From Gammaproteobacteria bacterium (GTDB taxonomy: Bacteria; Pseudomonadota; Gammaproteobacteria; SZUA-229), in the NCBI GenBank assembly GCA_026998145.1, contig JALTRC010000537.1, positions 1-18,813 of the forward strand: 18,813 bases of DNA. Reading direction: 5' to 3'. The first letter of the stretch is position 1; every line of letters begins with the position of its first letter. This document shows positions 1-7,427 of the stretch, one piece after another. The notes below the pieces were generated by a model that saw nothing but the letters and a program-made list of their open reading frames with translations, was not told where the DNA came from and searched no databases. The translations under genes were made by a program, and so were the position numbers.

Positions 1-73
1 TAGTCGTTAGTCGTTAGTCGTTAGTCGTTAGTCGTTAGTCGTTAGTCGTTAGTCGTTAGTCGTTAGTCGTTAG
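1..73. repeat. Heptamer tandem repeat, unit TAGTCGT, about 10.4 copies
   Basis: Ten perfect head-to-tail copies of TAGTCGT plus a trailing TAG run from the first base of the window, so the array may extend beyond the left edge. No variation between copies is visible, which suggests recent slippage or expansion. It lies downstream of the hslR stop codon. Its 3' end is shared with the hairpin that follows, and degenerate inverted copies of the heptamer lie at about 116-143. A 7-bp period would shift frame if translated, so a coding role is unlikely. Confidence 0.95.
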
Positions 74-100
74 AAAAAATGCTGCGCATTTTTTCTAACG
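68..100. repeat. Perfect 15-bp inverted repeat (hairpin) with 3-nt loop
   Basis: Arms at 68-82 and 86-100 are exact reverse complements (CGTTAGAAAAAATGC on the left) around the loop TGC. The left arm begins inside the last heptamer repeat. The A6/T6 tracts in the stem make it terminator-like on either strand. It lies about 50 bp past the stop of the minus-strand gene hslR, so it could end that transcript. However, the stem is mostly A/T with few G/C pairs, so a repeat-element tip is equally likely. Confidence 0.8.
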
Positions 101-147
101 GATGTTTTTGCTTTTGACTAAAGACTCATGACTAAGGACTAACAACT

Positions 148-537
148 TTATACCTCCCGCTTAAACCGCACAATCTTGCGCCGCTGCTTTTTATTGGGTC
201 GCCTGTCATGATACTGACGGGATGCAGAGGCCAGCTTTATGGCTTCCATGACTTCCTGCCGTTTGGCGATACTCTGTTCAGTTTCCTCGTACAGCAACTG
301 GGCTTCTTTTGCCGGGCGGCGCTGATGATTAATGCCTTTAACAATCACAATATAGGTGAGTTCATTACGGCTGATGCTCAGTTCATCTCCCGGTTTGATA
401 TTACGGGATGGCTTGCTGCGCTCATGATTAACATGCACCTTGCCCCCATTTACCGCTTCTCTGGCCAGCGCCCGGGTTTTAAAAAAACGCGCCGCCCATA
501 GCCATTTATCCACCCGGCATTTTTCTTCTGCTTCCAT
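148..537 (-). CDS. hslR: Heat shock protein 15 (Hsp15), S4-domain RNA-binding protein
   Basis: This is a small basic protein of 129 residues. In E. coli, Hsp15 binds 50S subunits carrying a stalled nascent chain still attached to tRNA and helps recycle them. The sequence shows the S4-type RNA-binding core near the N-terminus (RVDKWLWAARFFKTR), then GGKVHVN and RSKPSR. The family stretch QRRPAKEAQLLYEET follows, with a lysine/arginine-rich tail ending KIVRFKREV. The frame is open further upstream to 579, but the homologous start is the ATG at 537 (MEAEEKCRVDKW). That ATG overlaps the stop of the upstream FecR-domain gene by one base (TAATG), which indicates translational coupling. The length fits the family. 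It is the last gene of its strand run and is followed by hairpin and heptamer repeats. Confidence 0.95.
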   Translation of the reverse strand: MEAEEKCRVDKWLWAARFFKTRALAREAVNGGKVHVNHERSKPSRNIKPGDELSISRNELTYIVIVKGINHQRRPAKEAQLLYEETEQSIAKRQEVMEAIKLASASRQYHDRRPNKKQRRKIVRFKREV

Positions 538-1502
538 TATATGGCAACACCAATTAGCACAATACCCAGCAGCCACCACCAGTAGGATATTGATTCCTCA
601 TCGGCTTTTTCAAAAATACCTTGAGTTGCATCAATGGCCTCTGGCCGGTCACTTTTACTTTTAATATGCGCGGCATTTCCTGCGGTGAGTTCATGCTTGC
701 CGGATTTGTTTTTTATATCAATAGCGCCTTTTTTAACTTTGACAAATAAGCCGTTACTGTTTACATCTACGCTGCCATCACAACCATAGGCCTGTAATAC
801 CCGCAGCGCATATTCAGTACCTCGCACACCGACTGTTGCCACAGGTGTTTTCATTTTATAAACATCCTTGCTCATCTTGCCAATGCTGCCGGTAATTTTA
901 TTCAGGCTGCCTTTGAGCAGGCGGATAATACTGCGATTGCCAGCGCGTAATAAACGATAATCTTCAATTTTAATTTCACTGTTACAGCGCAAATCAATTT
1001 TTGCCTCGTCAATCATACTCAGGCGAATAAAAGCGTGTTTGCCCGTATATAAACGATCCCCCACATAAACTTCGCTACCTACTTTCAGATTATGTTTTTT
1101 ATTTTTTTCCGATATGGAAAATGCCCGGCCTCGTACCTTGATGACCTGACCCACGGCTTCTGGCTGTTTATACACGCTGGTTAACTTAACCGGCTTAATG
1201 GCAATATTCATATTGGGCAGACGAATACGTTCACCCACCACAATACGACGGGGATTATGGTTGATAAAGGCGCGGGGATTGGTGCGCACAATTTTGCGAA
1301 TAATGTTCGGCCATTGTTTTTTCTGATTGGGATACAGCACCTTTACAATGCCGTAAATGCTCTGCCCAGGCTGCACATACAGATAGCGTTTCTGCACTTT
1401 AAAAACCGCATCGCCTGCGGCATGGGCAGCGGGCGATAACAATATTGAGACAGACAGGGCTAAAATTAAACCGGCCAATAATCGACCATAAAAAGATTTC
1501 AT
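537..1502 (-). CDS. Exported LysM-like / FecR-domain protein with C-terminal membrane tail
   Basis: The chosen start is the ATG at 1502, giving 321 residues, because GGAG lies 6 nt upstream. An in-frame start at 1523 adds seven residues. A signal peptide is clear at residues 1-29 (hydrophobic core, then SPAAHAA). Residues about 40-96 resemble a LysM module of the FimV type (VQPGQSIYGIVKVLYP ... RIVVGERIRLP). Residues about 118-265 look like a FecR domain, with the characteristic KTPVATVGVRGTEY. The last ~16 residues (WWWLLGIVLIGVAI) form a hydrophobic segment at the extreme C-terminus. No FecI sigma factor or TonB receptor lies beside it, so a classical iron-dicitrate role is not supported. 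An envelope or peptidoglycan-associated signalling or scaffold role is an inference. It is coupled by a 1-base overlap to hslR and follows the htpG terminator. Confidence 0.82.
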   Translation of the reverse strand: MKSFYGRLLAGLILALSVSILLSPAAHAAGDAVFKVQKRYLYVQPGQSIYGIVKVLYPNQKKQWPNIIRKIVRTNPRAFINHNPRRIVVGERIRLPNMNIAIKPVKLTSVYKQPEAVGQVIKVRGRAFSISEKNKKHNLKVGSEVYVGDRLYTGKHAFIRLSMIDEAKIDLRCNSEIKIEDYRLLRAGNRSIIRLLKGSLNKITGSIGKMSKDVYKMKTPVATVGVRGTEYALRVLQAYGCDGSVDVNSNGLFVKVKKGAIDIKNKSGKHELTAGNAAHIKSKSDRPEAIDATQGIFEKADEESISYWWWLLGIVLIGVAI

Positions 1503-1642
1503 GAACAACTCCACATTAAACATCCTGTGTATCTTGTCCTGATGCTATGGCCAATCACAATGCCGAACCATTAGCGTTTTATAATATATATTTGCTTTTT
1601 CAGGCGGCTACAGTGTACCTATACAAATCTATTTACACCAAT

Positions 1643-1680
1643 AAAAAACGGCCAGGTGGTAAACCACTCAGCCGTTTTTT
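1643..1680. terminator. Bidirectional intrinsic terminator downstream of htpG
   Basis: AAAAAACGGC at 1643-1652 pairs with GCCGTTTTTT at 1671-1680. An inner TGGT/ACCA stem (1657-1660 with 1663-1666) extends the hairpin. Both strands present a GC stem followed by six T. It separates htpG (stop at 1759, minus strand) from the FecR-domain gene (start 1502), so the two are probably separate transcription units. Confidence 0.85.
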
Positions 1681-1758
1681 GAAACAAGCCGCAAAGCATT
1701 CATGGGGCTTTGATTGATTTTAAACGAAGCCGTTTACGCTCATAAACTGGCAGCCCCT

Positions 1759-3648
1759 TTATTTTTGCAACATCTGATTCATACGCTTCACAAAGCTCAT
1801 GGGGTCTTCCAGTTGACCGCCTTCTGCCAGCAGAGCCTGATCGAATAAAATATTCGCCCAGTCTTCCAGCTGCTCATCGGACATATCCTTAAGCTGGGAT
1901 ACCAACGGATGCTGTGGATTTAATTCCAGCACCGGCTTGCTGGCCGGCATATTCTGGCCCGCCGCTTTCAGCATCTGTTGCATTTGCAGCCCCAGCTCAT
2001 GCTCACCTAACACCAGACAGGCCGGTGAATCAGTTAAGCGGTGAGTAACACGCACATCAGAAGCCTTGGTTTCCAGCTGCTTTTTAATTTTTTCCAGCAC
2101 ATCCTTAAGTTCGCTCTGAGCTTTTTCCTTAATTTCCTTATCTTTCTCATCTTCGATGTCACCCAGATCCAGATCACCCTTGGCAATGGATTGCAGTTTT
2201 TTACCATCGTATTCAGTTAAATGCTCAACCAGCCATTCATCAACACGATCGGTTAACAGCAGCACTTCAATTCCCTTGCGGCGGAAAACTTCCAGATGGG
2301 GGCTGTTTTTAGCCGCGGCAAAATTATCCGAAGTAATATAGTAAATACGCTCCTGCCCGTCCTTCATACGTGACACATAATCCTTGAGGGAAATATTCTG
2401 CTCTTCGGAATCTGTATGGGTTGAACTAAAGCGTAATAGATCGGCCAGTTTTTCCTTATTGGCCATATCTTCGATTGGCCCTTCCTTCATCACCTGGCCA
2501 AAGTTTTTCCAGAACTCTGCATATTGTTCCGGCTCGTTTTTCGCCATGGATTCCAGCAGACCCAGCACCTTCTTCACGGAAGCGGCGCGAATCTTATCGA
2601 TAATACGGTTATGCTGGAGAATCTCCCGGGATACATTTAATGGCAAATCGTCAGAGTCAATTACACCGCGAATAAAACGCAGATAAGTGGGCATTAAATG
2701 CTCCGTATCATCCATAATAAAAACACGTTTTACATACAGTTTGATGCCGTGTTTACGATCCCGTTCATACAGATCATAAGGCGCATGTTTTGGAATATAT
2801 AACAGGGAGGTATAGGAATTATTGCCTTCCACCCGGTTATGGGTCCACTTTAATGGCTCTTCAAAATCGTGGGAAATATGCTTGTAAAATTCCTTGTATT
2901 CTTCATCGGTGATTTCAGATTTCGGCCGCACCCACAGGGCAGATGCCTTGTTCACCACTTCATATTCTTCACTCGGCTCCTTGTCTTCCTCACCGGTGAT
3001 TTCCTTGCGCATCATAATCGGCAGGGAAATGTGATCGGAATAGGTGTGGATAATATTGCGCAGACGCCAGCCGTCTACAAATTCCTTATCATCGTCCCGA
3101 ACATGGAGCACAATTTCCGTGCCGCGGGCTTCACGTTCAACATTTTCCAGCGTAAAGCTGCCTTCACCATCCGACTCCCAGCGTACCGCCTGATCAGCCG
3201 GCAAGCCTGCACGGCGAGTGGTAACGGTTACCTTGTCGGCAACGATAAAGGTTGAATAAAAACCCACACCAAACTGACCGATCAAATGGGCATCTTTGGC
3301 CTGATCGCCAGTGAGGGATTCCATAAATTTTTTGGTGCCGGAGTTGGCAATGGTGCCGATATTGGCAATCAACTCATCACGGGACATGCCGATACCGTTA
3401 TCGGTAACAGTGATGGTGTTTTTGTCCTTGTCATAGTCGACGATGATTTTCAGGTCACTATCACCTTCATACAGGCCATCGTTACTCAGTGCCTCAAAAC
3501 GCATTTTATCGCAGGCATCGGAAGCATTGGAAATCAGCTCCCGAAGGAAAATTTCTTTATTGGAATACAAAGAATGAATCATTAATTTCAGTAGCTGTTT
3601 AACTTCAGCCTGAAATTCCATGGTTTCTCTGGATGCTTCTACACTCAT
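1759..3648 (-). CDS. htpG: Chaperone protein HtpG (bacterial Hsp90)
   Basis: This is a cytoplasmic ATP-dependent homodimeric chaperone of the Hsp90 family that remodels client proteins with DnaK. The protein has 629 residues, close to the E. coli protein. The N-terminal GHKL ATPase domain is intact: LRELISNASDA with the catalytic-type Glu37, DNGIGM at 83-88, and GQFGVGFYS at 124-132. The middle domain follows (for example RGVIDSDDLPLNVSREILQ). The C-terminal dimerisation domain carries LNPQHPLV. An AGGAG Shine-Dalgarno lies 7 nt before the ATG at 3648. It is preceded by a sigma-32-type promoter and followed by a strong terminator, so it is probably a monocistronic heat-shock gene, although read-through from the upstream ogt-like gene is possible. 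Confidence 0.99.
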   Translation of the reverse strand: MSVEASRETMEFQAEVKQLLKLMIHSLYSNKEIFLRELISNASDACDKMRFEALSNDGLYEGDSDLKIIVDYDKDKNTITVTDNGIGMSRDELIANIGTIANSGTKKFMESLTGDQAKDAHLIGQFGVGFYSTFIVADKVTVTTRRAGLPADQAVRWESDGEGSFTLENVEREARGTEIVLHVRDDDKEFVDGWRLRNIIHTYSDHISLPIMMRKEITGEEDKEPSEEYEVVNKASALWVRPKSEITDEEYKEFYKHISHDFEEPLKWTHNRVEGNNSYTSLLYIPKHAPYDLYERDRKHGIKLYVKRVFIMDDTEHLMPTYLRFIRGVIDSDDLPLNVSREILQHNRIIDKIRAASVKKVLGLLESMAKNEPEQYAEFWKNFGQVMKEGPIEDMANKEKLADLLRFSSTHTDSEEQNISLKDYVSRMKDGQERIYYITSDNFAAAKNSPHLEVFRRKGIEVLLLTDRVDEWLVEHLTEYDGKKLQSIAKGDLDLGDIEDEKDKEIKEKAQSELKDVLEKIKKQLETKASDVRVTHRLTDSPACLVLGEHELGLQMQQMLKAAGQNMPASKPVLELNPQHPLVSQLKDMSDEQLEDWANILFDQALLAEGGQLEDPMSFVKRMNQMLQK

Positions 3649-3676
3649 GTCTAACTCCTGAAAAAAGATTGCCCTT

Positions 3677-3706
3677 TATATGGGGTGGTGAATTTTAGAA
3701 TTCAAG
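3677..3706 (-). promoter_or_regulatory. Sigma-32 (RpoH) heat-shock promoter of htpG
   Basis: On the minus strand, CTTGAA (3706-3701) is followed after 15 bp by CCCCATATA (3685-3677). Both boxes match the RpoH consensus (CTTGAAA and CCCCATNTA), and the spacing is within the range seen in known RpoH promoters. The -35 box lies inside the last codons of the upstream methyltransferase gene. The predicted start of transcription is about 20-25 nt upstream of the htpG ATG. Confidence 0.85.
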
Positions 3707-4162
3707 CCCCTCGTGGCGCAATAATTTCTGCTTTATCAACAGATAACCACCATCGGTATCGCCTGCATAACCGCCAATACCCGAACGGGCTACCACCCGA
3801 TGGCAGGGTACAATCAGCGGCAGCGGATTACGGCGGCAGGCATTACCCACAGCCCGGGGCGAGCTACCCAGCCGGGCGGCAATATCCCCGTAGCTTTGCA
3901 CATTACCCCAGGAAATTTGCTGCAAAGCCTGCCACACGGATTGCTGAAAATCTGTGCCCGCCGCTGACAAGGGCAAATCAAATGCAAAGGAATGTTCCCG
4001 GCAATAGGCCTGTATCTGCTGCTGACATTCTTTTAATAAGGGGCTGGCGGGGGATGTATTTTCAAGCGCCGTGGGCGAAATAAAATCGATTTGCAATATG
4101 GCTTTTTCATCAGCCTTAATGCGCAGCCCGGTGAAAGGGGTGAGCATATCAAGGGTCAGCAT
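3695..4162 (-). CDS. ogt: Methylated-DNA--protein-cysteine methyltransferase (Ogt/AGT family)
   Basis: This is a suicide DNA-repair protein that transfers the alkyl group from O6-alkylguanine (and O4-alkylthymine) to its own cysteine. The start is the ATG at 4162, giving 155 residues; a TTG one codon earlier, at 4165, is also possible. The active-site motif PCHRVV is present, with the acceptor Cys at residue 120. The upstream helix-turn-helix and asparagine-hinge region is also present (TDFQQSVWQALQQISWGNVQSYGDIAARLG, then SPRAVGNACRRNP). The length fits a single-domain Ogt without an Ada regulatory domain. Its ATG overlaps the stop of the upstream gene by one base (TGATG), so translation of the pair is probably coupled. 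The 3' end hosts the -35 box of the htpG promoter. Ogt and AdaB-like paralogues cannot be told apart here. Confidence 0.94.
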   Translation of the reverse strand: MLTLDMLTPFTGLRIKADEKAILQIDFISPTALENTSPASPLLKECQQQIQAYCREHSFAFDLPLSAAGTDFQQSVWQALQQISWGNVQSYGDIAARLGSSPRAVGNACRRNPLPLIVPCHRVVARSGIGGYAGDTDGGYLLIKQKLLRHEGLEF

Positions 4163-5997
4163 CAATGATGCTCTTTTAAACGCAGTTGCTGCAAGCGCTG
4201 GCCAATCACGGCTTTGCGGGCACTGTTGCGGGTGATTCTCAACAATCTTAGATATTGCCGGCGGGCATCCTGAATCAAACCCGCCTCGGCCAGTGATTCA
4301 GCCGCCCGGAAACTGGCGGTGTGAAACCAGGGATCATATTCCCCGTTAATGGGCCGGGCAGACTGCAAATACAGATAGGCTGCCTGCTCATGGTCACCCA
4401 GCGCCTGATAGGACTCTGCCTGCCAGAAAGGAATCTCCCGCCACAACTTATCGCTGAGTTCAAAATCCTGCAAACGGGAAAACAATTTCAGGGCCAGCGG
4501 ATGCTGCTGAATATTCTGCAAATCAAAAATCACCTGCATTAACTGATCCGCCTGTGGCTCGCTGATTTCTGCCTGTTTATCCAGTAACTGCATTAACAAA
4601 TCGGCACCTTTTTGATAATCCCCGCCCAGAATAAATACCCGGGCGCGACGTAGATTCCAGGCATAGGCATCCTCCCCATCCGGCGGCTGCTGCAAACCGG
4701 CCATGAGTTCGGCGGCCATTTTTAAATCAGCACGGGACAGGGCAAAATCCACCAGACGATAACGTACATTAACCGGGATAAATTGCGGGCTGCTGATTTT
4801 ATGGCTGTGCATAAACAACTGGTTAATCAGCGCCAGCCCGTGGGGCTGTTTTTCCAGCAGTTTCATAAACTGAGCGGAGGCCTGCAGGCGATGCACCATG
4901 CTATTACCTTTAAACAGTAAAATGGCAAACAGCGCCCTGGCCTGTAATGGATTTTTTTCCAGCTGATTGCTGGCCATTAAAAACCAGCCCTGATCATCCC
5001 CCTGTAACAGTTTATTTTCATTGGCCAGCTGCATACCCAGCTGTTCATATAGCTGCCATAAATAATCCGCGCTTAGCATATTGCGCGCCGGATAATAAAA
5101 CTGTTTAAGCTGTGCAATGGAAGGCTCGGTTAATAATTGTTCCAGCAGTTTTATTTGCGCCGGAAGTTTTTTCTGTGAAGCCAGGGCAATGAGCAGAGCA
5201 TATTGATAAAATTGTTTTTCAGCCGCTTCTAAATGGGTGTTTTCCAGCCATTTATCAAGCTGCTGCTCCACCGCCCAGTCGGATAATAATCCAGCCTGCA
5301 TTTTGGCCAGTAGCAATAGGGCACGATCACGGGGCGCCGTTGCATGACTGAATAATTCAACCGCTTCAGTGGCCCGATGGGTACGCAATAATAGCTGTGC
5401 CTGCAAACGTTTCCAGGCCACTACATCACCGGCCACCAGATCCCCGTAGTCCTGCCGATAACGGCGCATGGCCCGCTGAGCATCGGCTAACTGATCCATA
5501 TTCATATACACGCGGATCACCAGCTGCCGCCAGATAGCAATATTATCCCCGTCGGTAAAGTCATCCGGATTCCATAACAGCTGTTGCAGCTCAGACAATG
5601 CCTGCTGATTATCACCTGCCTGAATGCGTGCCTTAATGGCCTGGGTTTTGTACCACTGACTATCGGCAAACAATATGCCCTGCTGTTGCATCTGCTGCAT
5701 TTGCTGACTCACCCGCTGAATAATTTTCTGCCAGTTTTTCAGATGGGCCAGCAATGCCAGCCGTTTATATTCATAGGCTGCCCATTGCTGAATATTCTGC
5801 TCACTGAGCTGAGGCTGGCGTTTTTCAATCAGCCGCAGAGCCAGGCCGGGAATACCCAGCTGCATTAACTCATCAATTTTTTTTAAGTTCTGTTCAGTGG
5901 CTTGGGAAGAATCCGCAAGGGGTGACTCTTCCCCCCGGGCAGGCGGCAATAAAACAAGCAGTAGCAATAATACGGGGATGATTTTCATAGCCTGCAA
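4162..5997 (-). CDS. Exported helical-repeat (TPR-like) protein of unknown function
   Basis: I do not recognise the family. The protein has 611 residues from a TTG at 5997, which has AGGTG 7 nt upstream. An ATG three codons later, at 5988, would give MKIIPVLLLLLVLLPPARG with a poorer ribosome site. Either start gives a clear signal peptide (~residues 4-22), so the product is periplasmic or membrane-attached; no lipobox cysteine is visible. The rest is rich in Leu, Gln and Ala, with successive ~35-residue helical pairs (ALSELQQLLW, ADAQRAMRRYRQDYGD, QKGADLLMQLLDKQ, HPLALKLFSRLQ, GDHEQAAYLYLQSA, QDARRQYLRLLR). This pattern is typical of TPR/Sel1-like solenoids that act as scaffolds. No catalytic motif is seen. 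It is translationally coupled to the downstream DNA-repair methyltransferase, which gives no obvious functional hint. Confidence 0.75.
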   Translation of the reverse strand: MQAMKIIPVLLLLLVLLPPARGEESPLADSSQATEQNLKKIDELMQLGIPGLALRLIEKRQPQLSEQNIQQWAAYEYKRLALLAHLKNWQKIIQRVSQQMQQMQQQGILFADSQWYKTQAIKARIQAGDNQQALSELQQLLWNPDDFTDGDNIAIWRQLVIRVYMNMDQLADAQRAMRRYRQDYGDLVAGDVVAWKRLQAQLLLRTHRATEAVELFSHATAPRDRALLLLAKMQAGLLSDWAVEQQLDKWLENTHLEAAEKQFYQYALLIALASQKKLPAQIKLLEQLLTEPSIAQLKQFYYPARNMLSADYLWQLYEQLGMQLANENKLLQGDDQGWFLMASNQLEKNPLQARALFAILLFKGNSMVHRLQASAQFMKLLEKQPHGLALINQLFMHSHKISSPQFIPVNVRYRLVDFALSRADLKMAAELMAGLQQPPDGEDAYAWNLRRARVFILGGDYQKGADLLMQLLDKQAEISEPQADQLMQVIFDLQNIQQHPLALKLFSRLQDFELSDKLWREIPFWQAESYQALGDHEQAAYLYLQSARPINGEYDPWFHTASFRAAESLAEAGLIQDARRQYLRLLRITRNSARKAVIGQRLQQLRLKEHH

Positions 5998-6060
5998 AGT
6001 GTATCACCTGTTTGTATTATTCATCGAATATGTGGTGTGTTTTTTTGACGTGAAAGAGCC

Positions 6061-6197
6061 TTGATAAGCTTTCCCCTTTGAAAAAGGGGGAATGAGGGGG
6101 ATTAAAAACTTTCAGTTTTGAAGCTTTTATCAATACAGCGTTTTAACCTGAACGGTTTCAAATCTCCCCCGGCCCCTCTTTGCTAAAAAGGAGAGCT
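6061..6197. repeat. MITE-like dispersed repeat, copy 1
   Basis: An element of about 137 bp is repeated in the same orientation at 15543-15681, with most positions identical by eye (for example the shared AAAAACTTTCAG and TATCAATACAG). Its ends form imperfect terminal inverted repeats of about 37 bp (6067-6103 and 6161-6197), both rich in G/C runs (GGGGGAATGAGGGGGATT on the left, AATCTCCCCCGGCCCCTC on the right). It contains no ORF. This is the structure of a non-autonomous miniature element or a palindromic repeat that forms RNA hairpins. No target-site duplication is certain. Confidence 0.75.
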
Positions 6198-6263
6198 AAT
6201 TAAAATATTTTTAAGCGCTATTTTAATCAGGTATTGTGTAAACAAACTTTATTTCACGCACAT

Positions 6264-6290
6264 AAAAAAGGCTGCCGAAGCAGCCTCTCT
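6264..6290 (-). terminator. Intrinsic terminator of the rpsP-rplS operon
   Basis: Read on the minus strand, AGGCTGC, a TTCG tetraloop and GCAGCCT form a 7-bp GC-rich stem (6286-6280 with 6275-6269) followed directly by a six-T run. It starts about 30 nt after the rplS stop codon. Confidence 0.92.
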
Positions 6291-6316
6291 TAACACTGTT
6301 CAATAAACAGCGAGCT

Positions 6317-6661
6317 TTAAAGCTTTTCTTTGATACGAGCCGCCTTACCGGTCAGGCCACGCAGATAGTACAGCTTGGCGCGACGTACCTTACCGCGACG
6401 TTTCACTTCAATTTCACTGATCAGCGGGCTGTATGTCTGGAATACACGTTCCACACCTTCGCCGTTAGAAATTTTACGAACCGTAAAGGCTGAATGTAAA
6501 CCACGGTTACGCTTTGCAATTACGACGCCTTCAAAGGCCTGTAAACGCTCACGGTCACCTTCTTTTACACGGACCTGAACAACCACCGTATCGCCTGAAG
6601 AAAAGTCAGGGATTTCTTTGTTCATCTGTTCCGCTTCGAGTTCTGCGATGATGTTGCTCAT
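6317..6661 (-). CDS. rplS: 50S ribosomal protein L19
   Basis: L19 lies at the 30S-50S interface of the ribosome. The product has 114 residues from the ATG at 6661 (MSNIIAELEAEQMNKEIPDF), with GGAG 6 nt upstream. The frame is open upstream to 6739 inside trmD, but L19 homologues begin at this methionine. Family hallmarks are seen: GDTVVVQVRVKEGDRERLQAFEGVVIAKRNRG, then SFTVRK-like AFTVRKISNGEGVERVFQTYSP, and the basic end VRRAKLYYLRGLTGKAARIKEKL. It is the last gene of rpsP-rimM-trmD-rplS, 16 bp after trmD, and is followed by a strong terminator. Confidence 0.98.
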   Translation of the reverse strand: MSNIIAELEAEQMNKEIPDFSSGDTVVVQVRVKEGDRERLQAFEGVVIAKRNRGLHSAFTVRKISNGEGVERVFQTYSPLISEIEVKRRGKVRRAKLYYLRGLTGKAARIKEKL

Positions 6662-6677
6662 GTCATGCTCCAAATAG

Positions 6678-7427
6678 TTAACTGTTTTCCGTTTGCTGAA
6701 TGTCCAAAAAGAATTCATCCAGTAAACGTTGCTGCTCATCAGTCAGCTGTAATTTTTTCAATAAATCCGGCCGTCTTAAGTAAGTCCGGCCCAGCGCCTG
6801 TTTATGACGCCAGTTTGCAATGTCCTTATGGTTGCCGCCCAGTAAAACAGCGGGAACCCTGCGGCCATCAATTTCTTCCGGCCGCGTGTAATGGGGACAG
6901 TCCAGCAGGCCTTCCATAAAGGAGTCCTGCTGCGCCGATTCCGCATCTCCCAATACGCCGGGAATCATGCGGGCAACGGCGTCGATTATCACCATGGCAG
7001 CCAGTTCGCCACCGCTAAGCACATAATCACCGATGGAATATTCTTCATCCACCTCGGCCTCGATAATGCGCTCATCTATGCCTTCGTAGCGACCGGCAAT
7101 CAAAATCAGCCCCGGTTGCTGTGCCAGCTGCTGTACCGCCTGCTGATCCAGCCGGCGCCCCTGTGGACTCAGGTAAATCACCTTTGCCTGTGGGCTGGCC
7201 TGGCGGGCATCCTTAATGGCATCCCGCAATGGCTGGACTTTCATCAACATGCCGGGGCCGCCCCCATAGGGACGATCATCCACGGTGCGGTGTCGGTCGC
7301 TGGTATAGTCCCGGGGATTCCAGTAATGCAGCTCCAGTAGTTGCTGCTTGATTCCCCGACCTAATACACCGCTTTGCGCTATCTGCCCGACCATTTCGGG
7401 AAACAGACTGATAACATCAAAGCGCAT
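6678..7427 (-). CDS. trmD: tRNA (guanine-N1-)-methyltransferase TrmD
   Basis: TrmD methylates G37 next to the anticodon using S-adenosylmethionine and prevents +1 frameshifting. The protein has 249 residues, the usual size. The SPOUT trefoil-knot signatures are intact: DDRPYGGGPGM (50-60), LSPQGRRL (86-93), GRYEGIDERII (112-122) and the SAM-binding SIGDYVLSGGELA (131-143). The C-terminal domain follows (for example DCPHYTRPEEIDGRRVP). The start ATG at 7427 overlaps the rimM stop by one base (TAATG), giving translational coupling in the conserved ribosomal operon. Confidence 0.99.
   Translation of the reverse strand: MRFDVISLFPEMVGQIAQSGVLGRGIKQQLLELHYWNPRDYTSDRHRTVDDRPYGGGPGMLMKVQPLRDAIKDARQASPQAKVIYLSPQGRRLDQQAVQQLAQQPGLILIAGRYEGIDERIIEAEVDEEYSIGDYVLSGGELAAMVIIDAVARMIPGVLGDAESAQQDSFMEGLLDCPHYTRPEEIDGRRVPAVLLGGNHKDIANWRHKQALGRTYLRRPDLLKKLQLTDEQQRLLDEFFLDIQQTENS

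Larger units (their letters stand above)
5998..6316. other. Intergenic region: MITE-like element, rplS terminator, upstream region of the solenoid gene
   Basis: There is no gene in these 319 bases. They hold the upstream region of the minus-strand gene starting at 5997 (about 5998-6060, no promoter I would assert), a MITE-like element (about 6061-6197), an AT-rich stretch (6198-6263), and the intrinsic terminator of the rplS operon (6264-6290). Confidence 0.75.

Noticed and set aside
538..579. N-terminal extension of hslR
   Set aside because: The extra 14 residues lie in the FecR-domain gene and do not resemble Hsp15; the ATG at 537 matches homologues and is coupled to the upstream stop.
2869..3255. 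Plus-strand ORFs antisense to htpG (also 3286-3585 and 2384-2686)
   Set aside because: Shadow frames of a highly conserved gene on the other strand; no ribosome sites or families.
6662..6739. N-terminal extension of rplS
   Set aside because: It reads inside trmD in another frame; L19 begins at MSNII with a good Shine-Dalgarno.
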